From Erigeron canadensis (lineage: Eukaryota; Streptophyta; Magnoliopsida; Asterales; Asteraceae), in NCBI RefSeq assembly GCF_010389155.1, contig NC_057765.1:21888980-21952979 (forward strand): a DNA stretch of 64,000 nt. Reading direction: 5' to 3'. The notes below the pieces were generated by a model. It saw only the letters and a list, made by a program, of their open reading frames with translations, had not been told where the DNA came from and made no database searches. A program made the position numbers and the translations under genes. Positions 1-11,300 of this stretch are shown here, in pieces. Each line of letters opens with the position of its first letter. The first letter of the stretch is position 1.

Positions 1-300
1 ATTGATTAAAATAAATAGCCAAGATTATGTTAAAAATATATGTATTGAACTAAATATACAAAATTATTTAAAAATTTGAATTAAAAATTTTGATTAAATA
101 AACTACCTTAGACGTATTAAAAATTACTATAAAGTTAAATTTAAAAGTATAAAAGTAAATTTATATTGTATAAACGGAGTTCTAAAAATTGTTATCAAGT
201 AAAAAAGATATATATAAAAGTAATTAAATTTGTGATAATTTTGTTATATGATTTGTATTTTGCAAAAAACGTATAATATGATTTGTATTTTGCAGTATAG

Positions 301-1888
301 ATGGCGACTTACCATGGCGGTGATGGCGGCAATGAAGACCCACATCGACCATGGTGGAAGATTACATGGGGCTGCAAAGGCAGCGGCGGTAAGGAATTTG
401 GTTTTCTTATAATTCATATTTTAAATTAATATTTTTTTACTAACTTGTCTTTTTAGAATTTGGTTCTTTATAATTCATATTTTAATTTAATATTTTTTTT
501 ACTAACTTGTTTTTTTAATTTTTTCTAGCCCCTCGAAAGGGAAAGGGGAGGGGGCCATGTCAAAATTTAAATTTGGAGGTTGAGTTCGCGAAAAAGGGTC
601 GCCTGTCGATCGACTTCGACACGAGCAACTTAAAAACGTGGCAGGCAATCGGCCCAAATTCTTCTATGTATAAGAGCCTCATTGGCACCTTGGTCCGCCA
701 CATCCCTCAGACATACGACTCCTGGGACCATGTGCCTGCTGAGAGAAAGGATTTTATCATCCCGACTCTGAACGTAAAATATTATTCATTTTTAACTTCT
801 TCTTTGATGTTTGTATCAATTTTTAATTTCGCTAACTTTTACTTTTATAAATTGCAGACTCGGTTCAAATTGGACCACTTTATTCAGATTCTTAACCCCG
901 AGGATCCTATCAGGCGGGGGTTTAGGCTGTGTGTTGATAGGGACTGCTCCGATCAGTATCGGCTCCGAAAGAGCGAGTTCAAGAGAGCCCACTTTTCCAA
1001 AAAGGGGGGCCTGGATGCAGTTCCCCAGTTGGAACAGGCTGTTCCTCCAGAGGGTATGTCACAGGAGGACTGGAGAGCTTTGTTGGGATATTACCAGAGG
1101 GAGGACCGGGTGAAGCAGTCGGCGAGAAACAGCACGAATAGGGGCAAGCAAGTTCTTGCGGGGACCCATGGTCGTAAGTCTTACTCTCAGTACGTCCACC
1201 AGGAGAAGGTTAGTTATGAATTATATATGTATTAAATATATATAATTGTGTTTAAAAGTATAAATTAAAGAATGTATATGTCTTTATGATAAATTGATGT
1301 GTTTACAGGTTGAAAAAAACAAGGACGTGGACTTGGTGGATTTGTTCGAGATTAAGCACAAGAAGAAGAAGGATAAACAATGGGAACACCCGATGGCTGA
1401 AGAAATACATGTATGTGTCTCTCTGTAGGATTTTATATTTTTTAGTATTAAATGTTAATTAATCAACCTTATGTATAATGAAATGTTTTTTACAGTCTCA
1501 GCTCAAGAAGAAGAAGGAGGAGGCTGAACAGGACCCCGTTCCAACACCAGATCCTGACATTGTCATGGATGTATGGGGACCCCAGGCGGGGCATCGTCGA
1601 GGCATAGGGCGGGTCATCAGGCAGATGGGTACCGAGGCGTATGACTATACGCATCTTACCCAGGGACAGCCACGTGCATCATTCGACTTGAACAATGACC
1701 CACCTTAGCCTAGCCAGACGTCCTCCTTATTTGAGGAATTATTTAACTATTCTAGTTATGCACAGGCTCCTTTTCCTCCTCAGCCGTCCCAGCAGTTGCC
1801 CACAGCCCCTCAATACTCAGGCGGATCGTATCATGTCAATTTAGATGACGATGACGATGATGATGAGAGCGATGGTGCTCATGATTAG
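301..1888 (+). pseudogene. Ptta/En/Spm-type plant transposon protein, five exons, one premature stop
   Basis: Five exons with clean GT-AG borders join in frame: 301-388, 529-773, 858-1208, 1309-1410 and 1496-1888 (1,179 nt). The central part (exons 2 and 3) has the look of the plant Ptta/En/Spm transposase family: a W-containing segment, then RSEFKR-like basic motifs, EDWRALL and a basic NRGKQVLAGTHGRKSY stretch. Exon 4 is Lys-rich. The last exon is Pro/Gln-rich and ends in an Asp run. A TAG at 1706-1708 interrupts the last exon. The same frame then stays open with sensible composition to a second stop at 1886-1888, so this looks like CAG changed to TAG (inference). The gene converges on the minus-strand FAR1-MULE-OTU gene, with 361 bp between their stop codons. 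The family role is transposition or DNA binding; its exact job here is unknown. The start is the ATG at 301; a 5' UTR splice acceptor (ttttgcag) lies just before it. Confidence 0.65.
389..528 (+). repeat. Short tandem duplication inside intron 1, with a duplicated splice acceptor
   Basis: The intron contains two near-identical copies of about 63 bp, each starting around gaatttggtt and ending in a pyrimidine-rich AG (tctttttag near 455 and ttttctag at 521-528). Either AG could act as acceptor. Only the second keeps the downstream frame that was used here. Confidence 0.5.
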
Positions 1889-2249
1889 TATTTTTTGGTT
1901 ATAAACAATATATTTTTTATTGTATCAATTATGTTTGTGGTGTATATGTGTTTATCTTTTTGGATGTGCTGGTGATGATGGTCATAACAAACGAAAAAAA
2001 CGTAAAAAAAATATGCCTAATCTATATAAATAAATATGTCAACTATTATTAGTAATAGAATACGTCAACGATATCTAGTACTTATAAAAACAAAAACATC
2101 AAAGATAGCTATAGAATACGTCAACTATTATTAGTAGTCATTATAACAAATATAAGTAAAAAAATACATCAACGATATCTACTACTTGTAATAACTATTA
2201 TTACATACGTTAAAGAGTTACAAACAAACAATTATACGATATAAATAAA
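1889..2249. other. Intergenic spacer between two convergent transposon genes
   Basis: AT-rich DNA between the two stop codons. It contains imperfect repeats of agaatacgtcaac plus attattagta, and of catcaacgatatct plus actacttgta. It presumably carries the 3' ends of both transcripts. No ORF or structural RNA is seen. Confidence 0.5.
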
Positions 2250-5200
2250 CTATTCAAGGATCTCATATCCCGTAGGTGCCTTATTAGCTTGAACGTGTCT
2301 GTGGTACTCAGCCAAACGGTCTCTGTACTTCGGATGTGTTGTCCAGGCCTGCAATGCAGGTTTATCATGTCCCCAAGCTGAGGTGTAAGGTATTGGGCAA
2401 TCCTTATCTAAAACAACCGTAACAAAATGTGTCGACCCTGATACCAGGGCAATGCATATCGGGTCATCTACGTATAGCTCGCCTGGCCCCTTCCAAAAAG
2501 GAAAACATGTGATGTTCTCCTCTAAACTTAAACAGATAATTATTACCCCCAACGCATTAGACAGCAGCATAGCGCAATATGGATTCATCATCCAGTAATC
2601 GTGTGGGCGACCATTTGGATAAGACATTGATAGCAAAGTGTGTATGTGCTTAGCGTCACCAGCGAATGCACCCTCATAGTATCCGCGCCTGGACTCATAC
2701 TCCTCTAGCATTAGTTTGCGAATCCACTCGAATTTTTGCTCGTTTTCACCCAAAGCAACAGCCAGTGCCCGAAACCCACAGTTACCATCAGACTGTACAT
2801 TTTTTATATTTACAACGTATCTTTGAAAGAACTTAGGGAGCTGGCCTAGGTAATGACTCATGTCAAACGATGTTGACTCACTCGGGAAAAAGTTGTGTGT
2901 AAACGGTTCTGGGTTGTTCTGGGGATTTTGTGTATTCTGTGTAATGGGTGTCGAGAATAATTGATCAACAAAGCTATATGTTTTTTCTTGCGTTTGGTTA
3001 TTCTGCTCTCCGAAATAACTTTGTGTGTCTGCGAAACGTGAATCGCTACCCACATACGAACTATGTCTGCCACTTTGTCCCCAGTATAGTTTGTTATAAG
3101 GTTCGCCAAAGGAATCTGTATTTCCCGGGATGTTAAACTCATAACCCACATACCCACTTTGCCTACCACTTTGACCCCATACTACTTTGTTGTATGGTTC
3201 GTCTACATTGTCTGGCACGTTCATTGATAGGCCCACATAATTACTTTGTCTCCCAATCTGACCCCATTCGGGCTGGCTTTCAGTTTCATTGAAGAAACGT
3301 GATGGTGTTTCTGCGAAAACAGAACTGGTGCCCACATAATCACTCTGTCTCCGACTTTCAGGTGATTGTGCTTGGCTTTTATTTTCATTGAAGAAATGTG
3401 ATGGTGTTTTCGCGAAAAATGAACCGGTGCCCACATAATCACTCTGTCTACGACTTTCAGGTGATTGTGGTTGACTTTCCCTTTCTTCAAAAAAACGTGA
3501 TTGGGTGCTTACGTATTCACTGTGTCTCGCATATTGGCCTTCTCCAAATGCACATGACGGCTGCGAAAATTGATCGGAGAATTGAACCGACCTGGATTTT
3601 TGAAGACCTGAGGGTGCTGTGTTTGTCGTTGGTTTGTTTTCTTCGGGCGCCTGCAAAAAAAAAAATTTTAATAACAGATTACACTTACAAGTATACTAAC
3701 AAATAGGGGGCAATTACCAAAAAAAAAAAATTTCAATTAATTAAATGTAATTCGAATTATGATCCGACATACTTGAGGTATATTTTTCTTTGACCCGATT
3801 GGTCTTCCACGTTTATTTTTAATAACAGACGGGTCCTTGATTTTCGTTCTCCCCGGATAGACGATGTCTTTTAATTTAGAAATCCAGTTTTTGCGATTTG
3901 ACTTCGGTTGATCCTTAAACTGGACTTTAACATCCTCTACTAATTGGTCGATAGCTTCATCATCGTCAGAGTCTTTTCGATGATCGTTGTCCGGAAGGCA
4001 TGTCGACGGTGTCAGGTCTAGCTTTCTCCAAAAGTCATTTATGGTATGCACCTCAACACGTTTGTCTACATTTTTGACGAAAAATAATTACAATATTTGT
4101 GCATTTAGCAAAAAAAAAAAAGCAATTGCCTATATTTCAATAAACTTACTGCAATGCATGTACGCAGCTAGACGGTAGGCACATGGAAGGCCACAACTAG
4201 TCCACACCTTACACCCGCATTTTCTCAAGTCTTTTCCGATCTCATTTTTTAATCGTTTTATTTCATCGACCATTATATCAAGAGCTGTCACATATACAAC
4301 ACAAAGCAAGTCTTTCAAACATGGGTAGTTGTGTTTACCAGCTCTATAAATCCTGCTTTCTTCCAGTTGGCCCTTGATTTCTGTATCTTGTCCGAGGAGG
4401 ACATCACTAACACACTGAATTATTCGTTGAAATGTACATCTCCCCTGTAACTCGGACTTGAGGAGTGAGTGCTCAGCCTCAACTCTGTTGGTAGTGTAAT
4501 TACGGTAGTTGAGGTGCTGATCCACCCAAAAGGACACAAACTTTTCCTTGTACGGGGAAAGCCACTCCTTCTGCAGGTACTTGTAAACCTCTGTCAATTT
4601 AACATGTGATTAGCTTGTGTGGGTATATGTGATTTACCAAAAATTAGGAAAATAAAAACTTCAAAAGCACTTCACTTACTGTCTAAACGGGGACCCATCT
4701 TCTCTTTTAAATATGATAAATTGTTGGTGTACTCTTCTAGTGTGCGGGACTCGTAAAGTTTTTTCCACCATCTGTAAAAAGGCCCCCATTTCCCTTCCCC
4801 TTTTAACGATGGCATGCTAAATTTGTCTATGTTCCTCCATATGTGCACTCTACACAGTAAATGGTAGGCTTCAGGCATAACGGTTTTGCATGCTTTCATT
4901 AGCGCCAGATCCCGGTCCGTGAGTACGACACGCACAGCAAAGCCTTCACCTAACGTCGACTTCAAACACTCCAACACCCATCTATAATTATGCTCTTGTT
5001 CGCTTATGATAAACGCATATGATATGCTAAAGGTCCTGTTTGTTGGAGTGACACCAACGATCTCGACCAATGGCATGTTGTACATATTCGTTTTGTATGT
5101 GGCGTCTATTTGGATAACATAAGGAAATGCACGCCACAATTTAAATGCTGTCGGATGTATAAAAAACAGATTCTCCAACCGACCAGATACACTGTTTGTT

Positions 5201-7208
5201 GTATGATAATACAAGTAATTATGCTCCTTAAGCAAACTGAACATAACCTGTTTCGTTTGAACAATATGGCGTACATATGTCGTTTTAGATACTCTATCAT
5301 AGTAAATAAATAAAAAGATATGTAAATTTGATATGATATACCTGCATTGGAGTGTTCCCATGTTTTTCGGCCGCCTTCTTCCGCATAGCTTTTTGGAAAT
5401 TGTAAATGTCATCACTGTGGGTCAAGTTTCCTGGAAATTTTTCTTTCAATAGCTTTAACATCCTACGGGGCGTACTACCACGATGATATTCTTCTTCCAG
5501 AAATAATCTCTCCTCTTCAGTCAACCTTCTTGCGTATGCGTAACCCTCCAGATTCTCAGCTGGATAGTGATTATGTGTGTCGTCTACAACGGTTATCCTC
5601 CAACCATCATCAGTTAAACGACCGATTAATCTAAAGGGGCACTGACACTTAAGTGTCTTTTTAATGAGGCCGCTTATCCTATCATCCATTTTCCCAGAAA
5701 GATTACAGACTATCGTCACTTTATTTCTTACACCAGCTAAGTTGGAATTTGTTCGTCGTTTGATTAACACATAACCAAGCTGCAATCCTGTACTTTTGGC
5801 CCAGTTGAACAATTCTTCGTGTGAATCGAACACCTAAATTAGTTTTTTTTTTATAAAAATTATAATTAAATTGTATACTTATAAATATCTAACATTTTAA
5901 ATATGCAATAAATATAACAACGAAACAAAAGTTAAATAGTACTAAAATATAAATATTCTAATGATATTTCTCAAACATAATACATGTCTTATCAATAAAA
6001 TGAAAAACATATACATTTGTTATATTCTAGCAATATTTAGTTTTTGGACTAACAATATATTTATACAAAATTACGGTAAAAATTTACAAGTAATAGGGGG
6101 TTTAGTAAAAATAAGAATAGGGATATTAAAGTCATTTGATAATATTTTCCTTGTGCAGAGTAATTATTACCTTGAGCAAATCAGCTCCCATTTTAAATAT
6201 GCAATATCTAACATTTTAAAATTGCAATAAATATAACAACGAAACACAAATTAAATAGTACTAAAATATAAATATTCTAATGATATTTCCTAAATTAGTT
6301 TTTTTTTTAAAAAATTTCATTAATTTGTATACTAATAAATATCTAACATTTTAAAATTGCAATATCTAACATCTTAAAATTACAATAAATATAACAACGA
6401 AACACAAATTAAATAGTACTAAAATATAAATATTCTAATGATATTTCCTAAATTAGTTTTTTTTTAACAAATTATCATTAATTTGTATAATAATAAATAT
6501 CTAACATTTTAAATATGCAATATCTAACATTTTAAAATTGCAATAAATTTAACAACTAAACACAAATTAAATAGTACTAAAATATAAATATTTTAATGAT
6601 ATTTGCCTAAATTAGTTTTTTTTTAACAAATTATCATTAATTTGTATAATAATAAATATCTAACATTTTAAATATGCAATATCTAACATTTTAAAATTGC
6701 AATAAATTTAACAACTAAACACAAATTAAATAGTACTAAAATATAAATATTTTAATGATATTTGCATAAATTAGTTTTTTTTTATAAAAATTATCATTAA
6801 TTTGTATACTAATAAATATCTAACATTTTAAAATTGCAATAAATATAACAACGAAACACAAATTAAATAGTACTAAAATATAAATATTCTAATGATATTT
6901 CCTAAATTAGTTTTTTTTTTTTAAATTATCATTAATTTGTATACTAATAAATATCTAACATTTTAAATATGCAATAAATTTAACAAAAAAACACAAATTA
7001 AATACTACTAAAATATAAACTAATAATGATATTTGCCTAAATTATTTTTTTTTAAAGTTAACAAGGATACCTGATCGGTGTGAAAAACCCTAGCGTCGTA
7101 GTCAAAATGAGGGGCCGCCTCTGGTATGTCAAATTCTTCGTCAGGTTCTTCTAAGTGAAGCTCAAAACCTTCCGCACCCATTTCGCCCCATATACTTTCA
7201 AAATCCAT
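2250..7208 (-). CDS. FAR1-type/MULE transposase with SWIM motif fused to a C-terminal OTU cysteine protease
   Basis: Exons on the minus strand: 7208-7071, 5833-5342, about 5293-4680, 4590-4150, 4065-3773 and 3650-2250. All joins keep frame except the 48-50 bp gap at 5341-5292, which does not; this is an unusual intron or a disabling frameshift. Order: acidic N-terminus; FAR1-like Cys/His DNA-binding region in exon 2 (CQCPFRL, DTHNHYP); MULE transposase core in exon 3 with IDATYKTN and LTDRDLALM supplying two Asp; SWIM-like CGC...CGLPCAY in exon 4; a Lys/Arg linker; five or six repeats around RQSxYVG; then an OTU domain with SDGNCGFRAL (Asp, Cys) and GSTHFVTVV (His), a complete-looking catalytic triad. 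SWIM normally ends CxH; here the His codon is Tyr (4175-4177). The family acts in Mutator-like transposition. The OTU part would cut ubiquitin or a related modifier (inference). Confidence 0.8.
3000..3560 (-). repeat. Coding tandem repeats (RQSxYVG units) in the MULE-OTU gene
   Basis: Five or six degenerate units of roughly 25-40 codons, each centred on R-(Q/H)-S-x-Y-V, precede the OTU domain. Examples are RRQSDYVG twice, then GRQSNYVG, GRQSGYVG and GRHSSYVG. Spacers carry FxxTxSxFF or PYNKxxWGQ. The region is polar, low in hydrophobic residues and probably disordered. Its function is unknown. Confidence 0.7.
5834..7060 (-). repeat. Intron 1 of the MULE-OTU gene: about seven tandem AT-rich units
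   Basis: Units of about 130-160 bp recur. Each carries atctaacattttaaa, acaacgaaacacaaattaa, tagtactaaaatataaat and a ctaaattagttttttt block. The last block occurs near 5834, 6290, 6450, 6606, 6766, 6901 and 7037. The copy at 5834 is the splice acceptor used for exon 2 (CTAATTTAG on the minus strand), so every unit carries a similar CTAAT...TAG string. There is no coding potential. Confidence 0.75.
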
Positions 7209-7259
7209 CTAAAATAATGATAAACTAATGTATATCTATATATCTATATCTATATATAT

Positions 7260-7517
7260 AAATGAAAACAATAATATATATATATATTGAAAACTGATAA
7301 TAATAATACTGAAGATTGTGAAATAGAAAGAACCGTGTGTATAGAAAGAACAATGAAAACGATGGTTAAACTTTCGGGCGCTTATATAAATGAAAACAAT
7401 AATATATATATATATATATATTGAAAACTGATAATAATAATACTGAAGATTGTGAAATAGAAAGAACCGTGTGTATAGAAAGAACAATGAAAACGATGGT
7501 TAAATTTTCGGGCGCTA
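7260..7517. repeat. Two-copy tandem duplication of about 128 bp
   Basis: Two near-identical copies run from aatgaaaacaataata to ggttaaa(c/t)tttcgggcgc. They differ mainly in the length of an internal (AT)n tract. The array lies just upstream of the MULE-OTU start codon (7208) and before the hairpin cluster, so it is probably promoter or subterminal DNA of that transposon. Confidence 0.7.
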
Positions 7518-7554
7518 ATTGTTTCCATATATAGAACCGTGTGTATACTGTTGA

Positions 7555-7694
7555 CCACAGTGGAATTTGTTTTTATCCACTTTTTGCAGCGACCTGCAAA
7601 AAGTGGATAAAAACAAATTCCACTGTGGACCATTAAGGCCACAGTGTACGTTTTCGTACACTGACTTTTTGCAGCGACCCTCGCTGCAAAAAGT
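7555..7694. repeat. Cluster of three perfect hairpins sharing TTTTTGCAGCGA (candidate transposon terminus)
   Basis: Hairpin 1: arms 7555-7588 and 7595-7628, 34 bp with no mismatch and a 6-nt loop. Hairpin 2: arms 7642-7650 and 7655-7663, 9 bp with a TTTT loop. Hairpin 3: arms 7664-7677 and 7681-7694, 14 bp with a CCC loop. Hairpins 1 and 3 both contain actttttgcag. The cluster lies between the MULE-OTU gene and the host gene promoter. It is therefore a plausible right-hand terminal structure of that transposon, whose other end would lie left of this window (inference). Confidence 0.7.
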
Positions 7695-7859
7695 GTGATC
7701 ATTTTACTAAAAAACTGGTCGGGTCACCAGGCGCCATATAATATTACCATCCCATAACATAAAGTGTCATAACATTGTGATTGATCCAATAAATGCCCCA
7801 ATTTTATCAAATCAAACCAAACAGATTCAATATTTCCATCTTGAAATTTCTTCTCTCTC

Positions 7860-7871
7860 TTGGCGGGAAAA
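7860..7871 (+). promoter_or_regulatory. E2F-type site upstream of TONSOKU
   Basis: The string TTGGCGGGAAAA matches the classic E2F element (TTTSSCGS; typical form TTTGGCGGGAAA). It lies about 190 bp before the TSK start codon. TSK is known in Arabidopsis as an S-phase-expressed gene, so an E2F site fits its biology. Use in this plant is inferred. Confidence 0.6.
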
Positions 7872-8052
7872 ATCGAAAAAAAGGTACGAAAGTCAAATAT
7901 TTCCTTTGCCTTAAATAAAAATTAACAATAAAACTTCACCCCCAATTCCATCACACAGTCGAAAAAAACACACACACACACACAAAAACGAATAATCAAT
8001 CAATCAATCAAAGAAATTAATACCAGAAATTATTGTACAGATAAATAAAAGA

Positions 8053-8336
8053 ATGAAGACGAGGAAAGATGAAGGAGAGTTGATCGCAGCAAAGAGAGGA
8101 TATAAAAACGCATCGGCGGAAGGAAACCGGCAGGAGGAAGCGCGGTGGGCGAACGTAATCGGAGATATATTGAAAAAGAGAGGCGAATATGTGGAGGCTT
8201 TGAAATGGTATCGAATCGATTACGAGGTTTCGACAAAGTATTTACCTCAGAAACATCTGCTTCCCACTTGTCAATCTCTTGGTGAAGTTCATCTTCGCCT
8301 CCAAAATTTCCAAGATGCCCTTCATTTCCAGGTCCT

Positions 8337-8369
<33 letters not shown>

Positions 8370-11300
8370 GTATGTATCTAACTATCTAAGCTTAGGTATA
8401 TAATTTTTTAAAAATATTTATTAAATAATGAATAAATGAATCTCCCATCCTACATATATTTATTAATAAAACTAATATATATATATGATTTATATGTTAG
8501 GTATATACATAAGAATATATTAGATTTTTATGTAAAATATATGCATATATATATGTTGATAGTTTAAGCTAGTTGCCCAAATGCCCGAGAATATATATTT
8601 AAACTTTTAAATTAAAAATGGGTGAGGGTGATTCACGTACACGATGCGACACGAAAAACAATTTTTTTGTATAAGTGACGACTAATTGTAAACAATTTTT
8701 TTTGGTGCCCCTAAAAAATGGGTTGGACGGAGGTCGGGTTTGCCACTCTCCATGGTCTCTCATGGTGATTTGTGTTAAATGTGAAATGAAGGTATACCCT
8801 GGTTGTAAGTTAATGCTCCTTTAGATATCTAACTTTGTATTCATGGTGGTTTGATTGGCAGAGAGAACATTTGGACCTTGCAAACGATGCGGGTGACTTG
8901 GTTGAGCAACAAAGAGCAAGCACCCAACTTGGGCGGACATACTATGAAATGTTTTTAAACTCCGATAGTGATCAACCTTCTCTTCGGAATGCCAAAAAGT
9001 ACTTTATTTCTGCCATGAAGTTGGCTCATACTCTTAAAAAGTCCAACAAGCAGAGTTTTTTGAAAGAATACATAGATTCCCATAATAACATAGGGATGGT
9101 TGAAATGGACCTTGATAATCTGCAAGAATCTGAAAAAATTCTTACCAGGGGCTTGCAAATTTGTGACGAAGAAGAGGTTTCTGAAAATGATGATGGGAGA
9201 ACACGTCTCCATCATAACCTTGGGAACGTTTATTTGGACCTAAGAAAATGGGACAAGGCGAAAAAGCACATCGAGAAGGATATTGTTATTTGTAAGAACA
9301 TTGGTCATGCTCCAGGTGAGGCAAAGGGATACATAAACCTTGGTGAGCTACATTATAGGGTACAGAAATATGAAGAGGCAGATCTGTGTTATCAAAAGGC
9401 AATGGAGTTGGCTAAATCTATGGATGATGAGTATGCTTTAGCTGATCAAATTAACCAAAATATAGAAGTCGTGAAAAAAGCAACACAGGTAATGGAGGAG
9501 ATGAAGAAGGAAGAGCAGAAGCTCAAGAAACTGAGCAGAAACGTAATTTTGGCAAAAGGCACATCAGGTGAGAGGAAGCTCTTGCTACAGCAGAATGCAT
9601 CTCTTGATTCCCTTATTGATAAATCAAGCACGATTTTTGCATGGAAGAAGGTACATTTTCATGTACCTGTAATGTTTCCCTTTTTAATTATTAAGTTAAA
9701 ATTGCGTCTATGCTCTTTGACTGAGAAAAACGAGGATGACAATCAGTTGCTGGTCTGGCCTGGAAGTTAATTAATAAGGAAGTTAATATGGTGAAATGAA
9801 TCGAACTACTTAAAAAGCCCATTAAGCTAATAATAGAACACAGGTCCTGCAACTAAAGCTATTTCAAGTGCTTTCACTACTAGAAAAACTATCAGACTTA
9901 TAATCATAGACCCCACACATACATTGAGTTGTTAGTGATGGCATCAGTATACAATTATATCTCATGCATGCCTAATAAGCCTTTCATAACTATGGCAGAT
10001 AGTCGGGGATTCAAATATATTTTCCAGTTGTGTAATTTGTCTAAGAACACACCTTAATTATTGGAAATTTTATTATAGCACTGTGAGTTTGCAAAAAAGA
10101 AGAAAAAAATAGCCAGGGAAATTTGTGACAAAGAAAAACTGGGTGATTCATACCTAGTTATTGGCGAGTCTTACCAAAAGCTCCGGAACTTTAACAAAGC
10201 CAAAAAATGGTACTCCAGATGCTGGGAGACCTACAAGTCGATTGGGAACATAGAGGTATGTGTTACTTAAAGCTAGTATGCTCAAAATTTATCAATGAGT
10301 CAAGTCTAATAAATTATCCACATTCCGTCATTCTAGCATCCACACTTTCTTGGCTTTTTACTTAGAAAAATGGCGGTTCTTGCAGGGGCAAGCATTAGCT
10401 AAGATTAATCTCGGAGGTGTCATGGATTCGGTAGGCAAATGGTCAGAGGCGTTAGATGAATTCAGAGAAGGCTACAGGCAAATATATTTTCCTTCTTATT
10501 ATCATTAATTTTAACCCATTCACTGAATCCTGTATTAATGTTCATAAAGTCCATGATTTTCTATTATTTGAAATAGAAGTAATATTTGCTATCATATACT
10601 GAATAACACTTATGGCATCTCCAATATATTATACTGAAAAGCTTATTACTGTTTAGAAAGGCTTTGGAGAGAAGTTTTTTTTAGAAAAAGGTTGGCTTGT
10701 GTCAAACTTTTGAAAGTTGGAATATGTTAATTTCTTTATATTTTGTTTTCCATTCTTCTCTCACTATCAATGTGTTAAGAAAGCCTTTAAAAAGTCTTCG
10801 CATTGAGAATGATTAAACCATAGGGTTTTTAGAGTAAATTGAAACTAAAAATTATATAATGCGGAGTAATATGTTAGATGAACAAGTCATACAAAGTACT
10901 TCAACAGTTTCTGATCAATCTAGTTACTTGGTGGTGTTTGATGATATTGATTTACAAAATGATGTAAACAATTTCTCAAAAAAATTTGGTTGATCTAATC
11001 AGAAGTGTTCACAGCCTCACATCAATTTCCGCTGTTGCAGAATTGCTTGTGAAGCTAATCTACCTTTAACACAGCTGTCTGCACTGGAGAATATGCATTA
11101 TAGTCAGATGATCAGATTTGATAATGTTGGAGAGGCCAGGTAATGGCACTGTGTTCATCCGTTAGCTAATGACTTTTTTCTAAGGTTTGAAATAGGTTGG
11201 CTGTCTGTTTGAACCCGCACACCTTCTGTGCCTTGTTTCGTTTTAAGTAATAATGTTTGCTTTGTGACAATAAAATTTAGATGCATGAATATATTGACTT

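Noticed and set aside
7967..7985. CA run in the TSK 5' leader considered as a regulatory element
   Set aside because: Simple microsatellite; nothing supports a function.
8030..8236. Minus-strand ORF opposite TSK exon 1
   Set aside because: Shadow of the real plus-strand exon. Its translation is low-complexity and has no start context.
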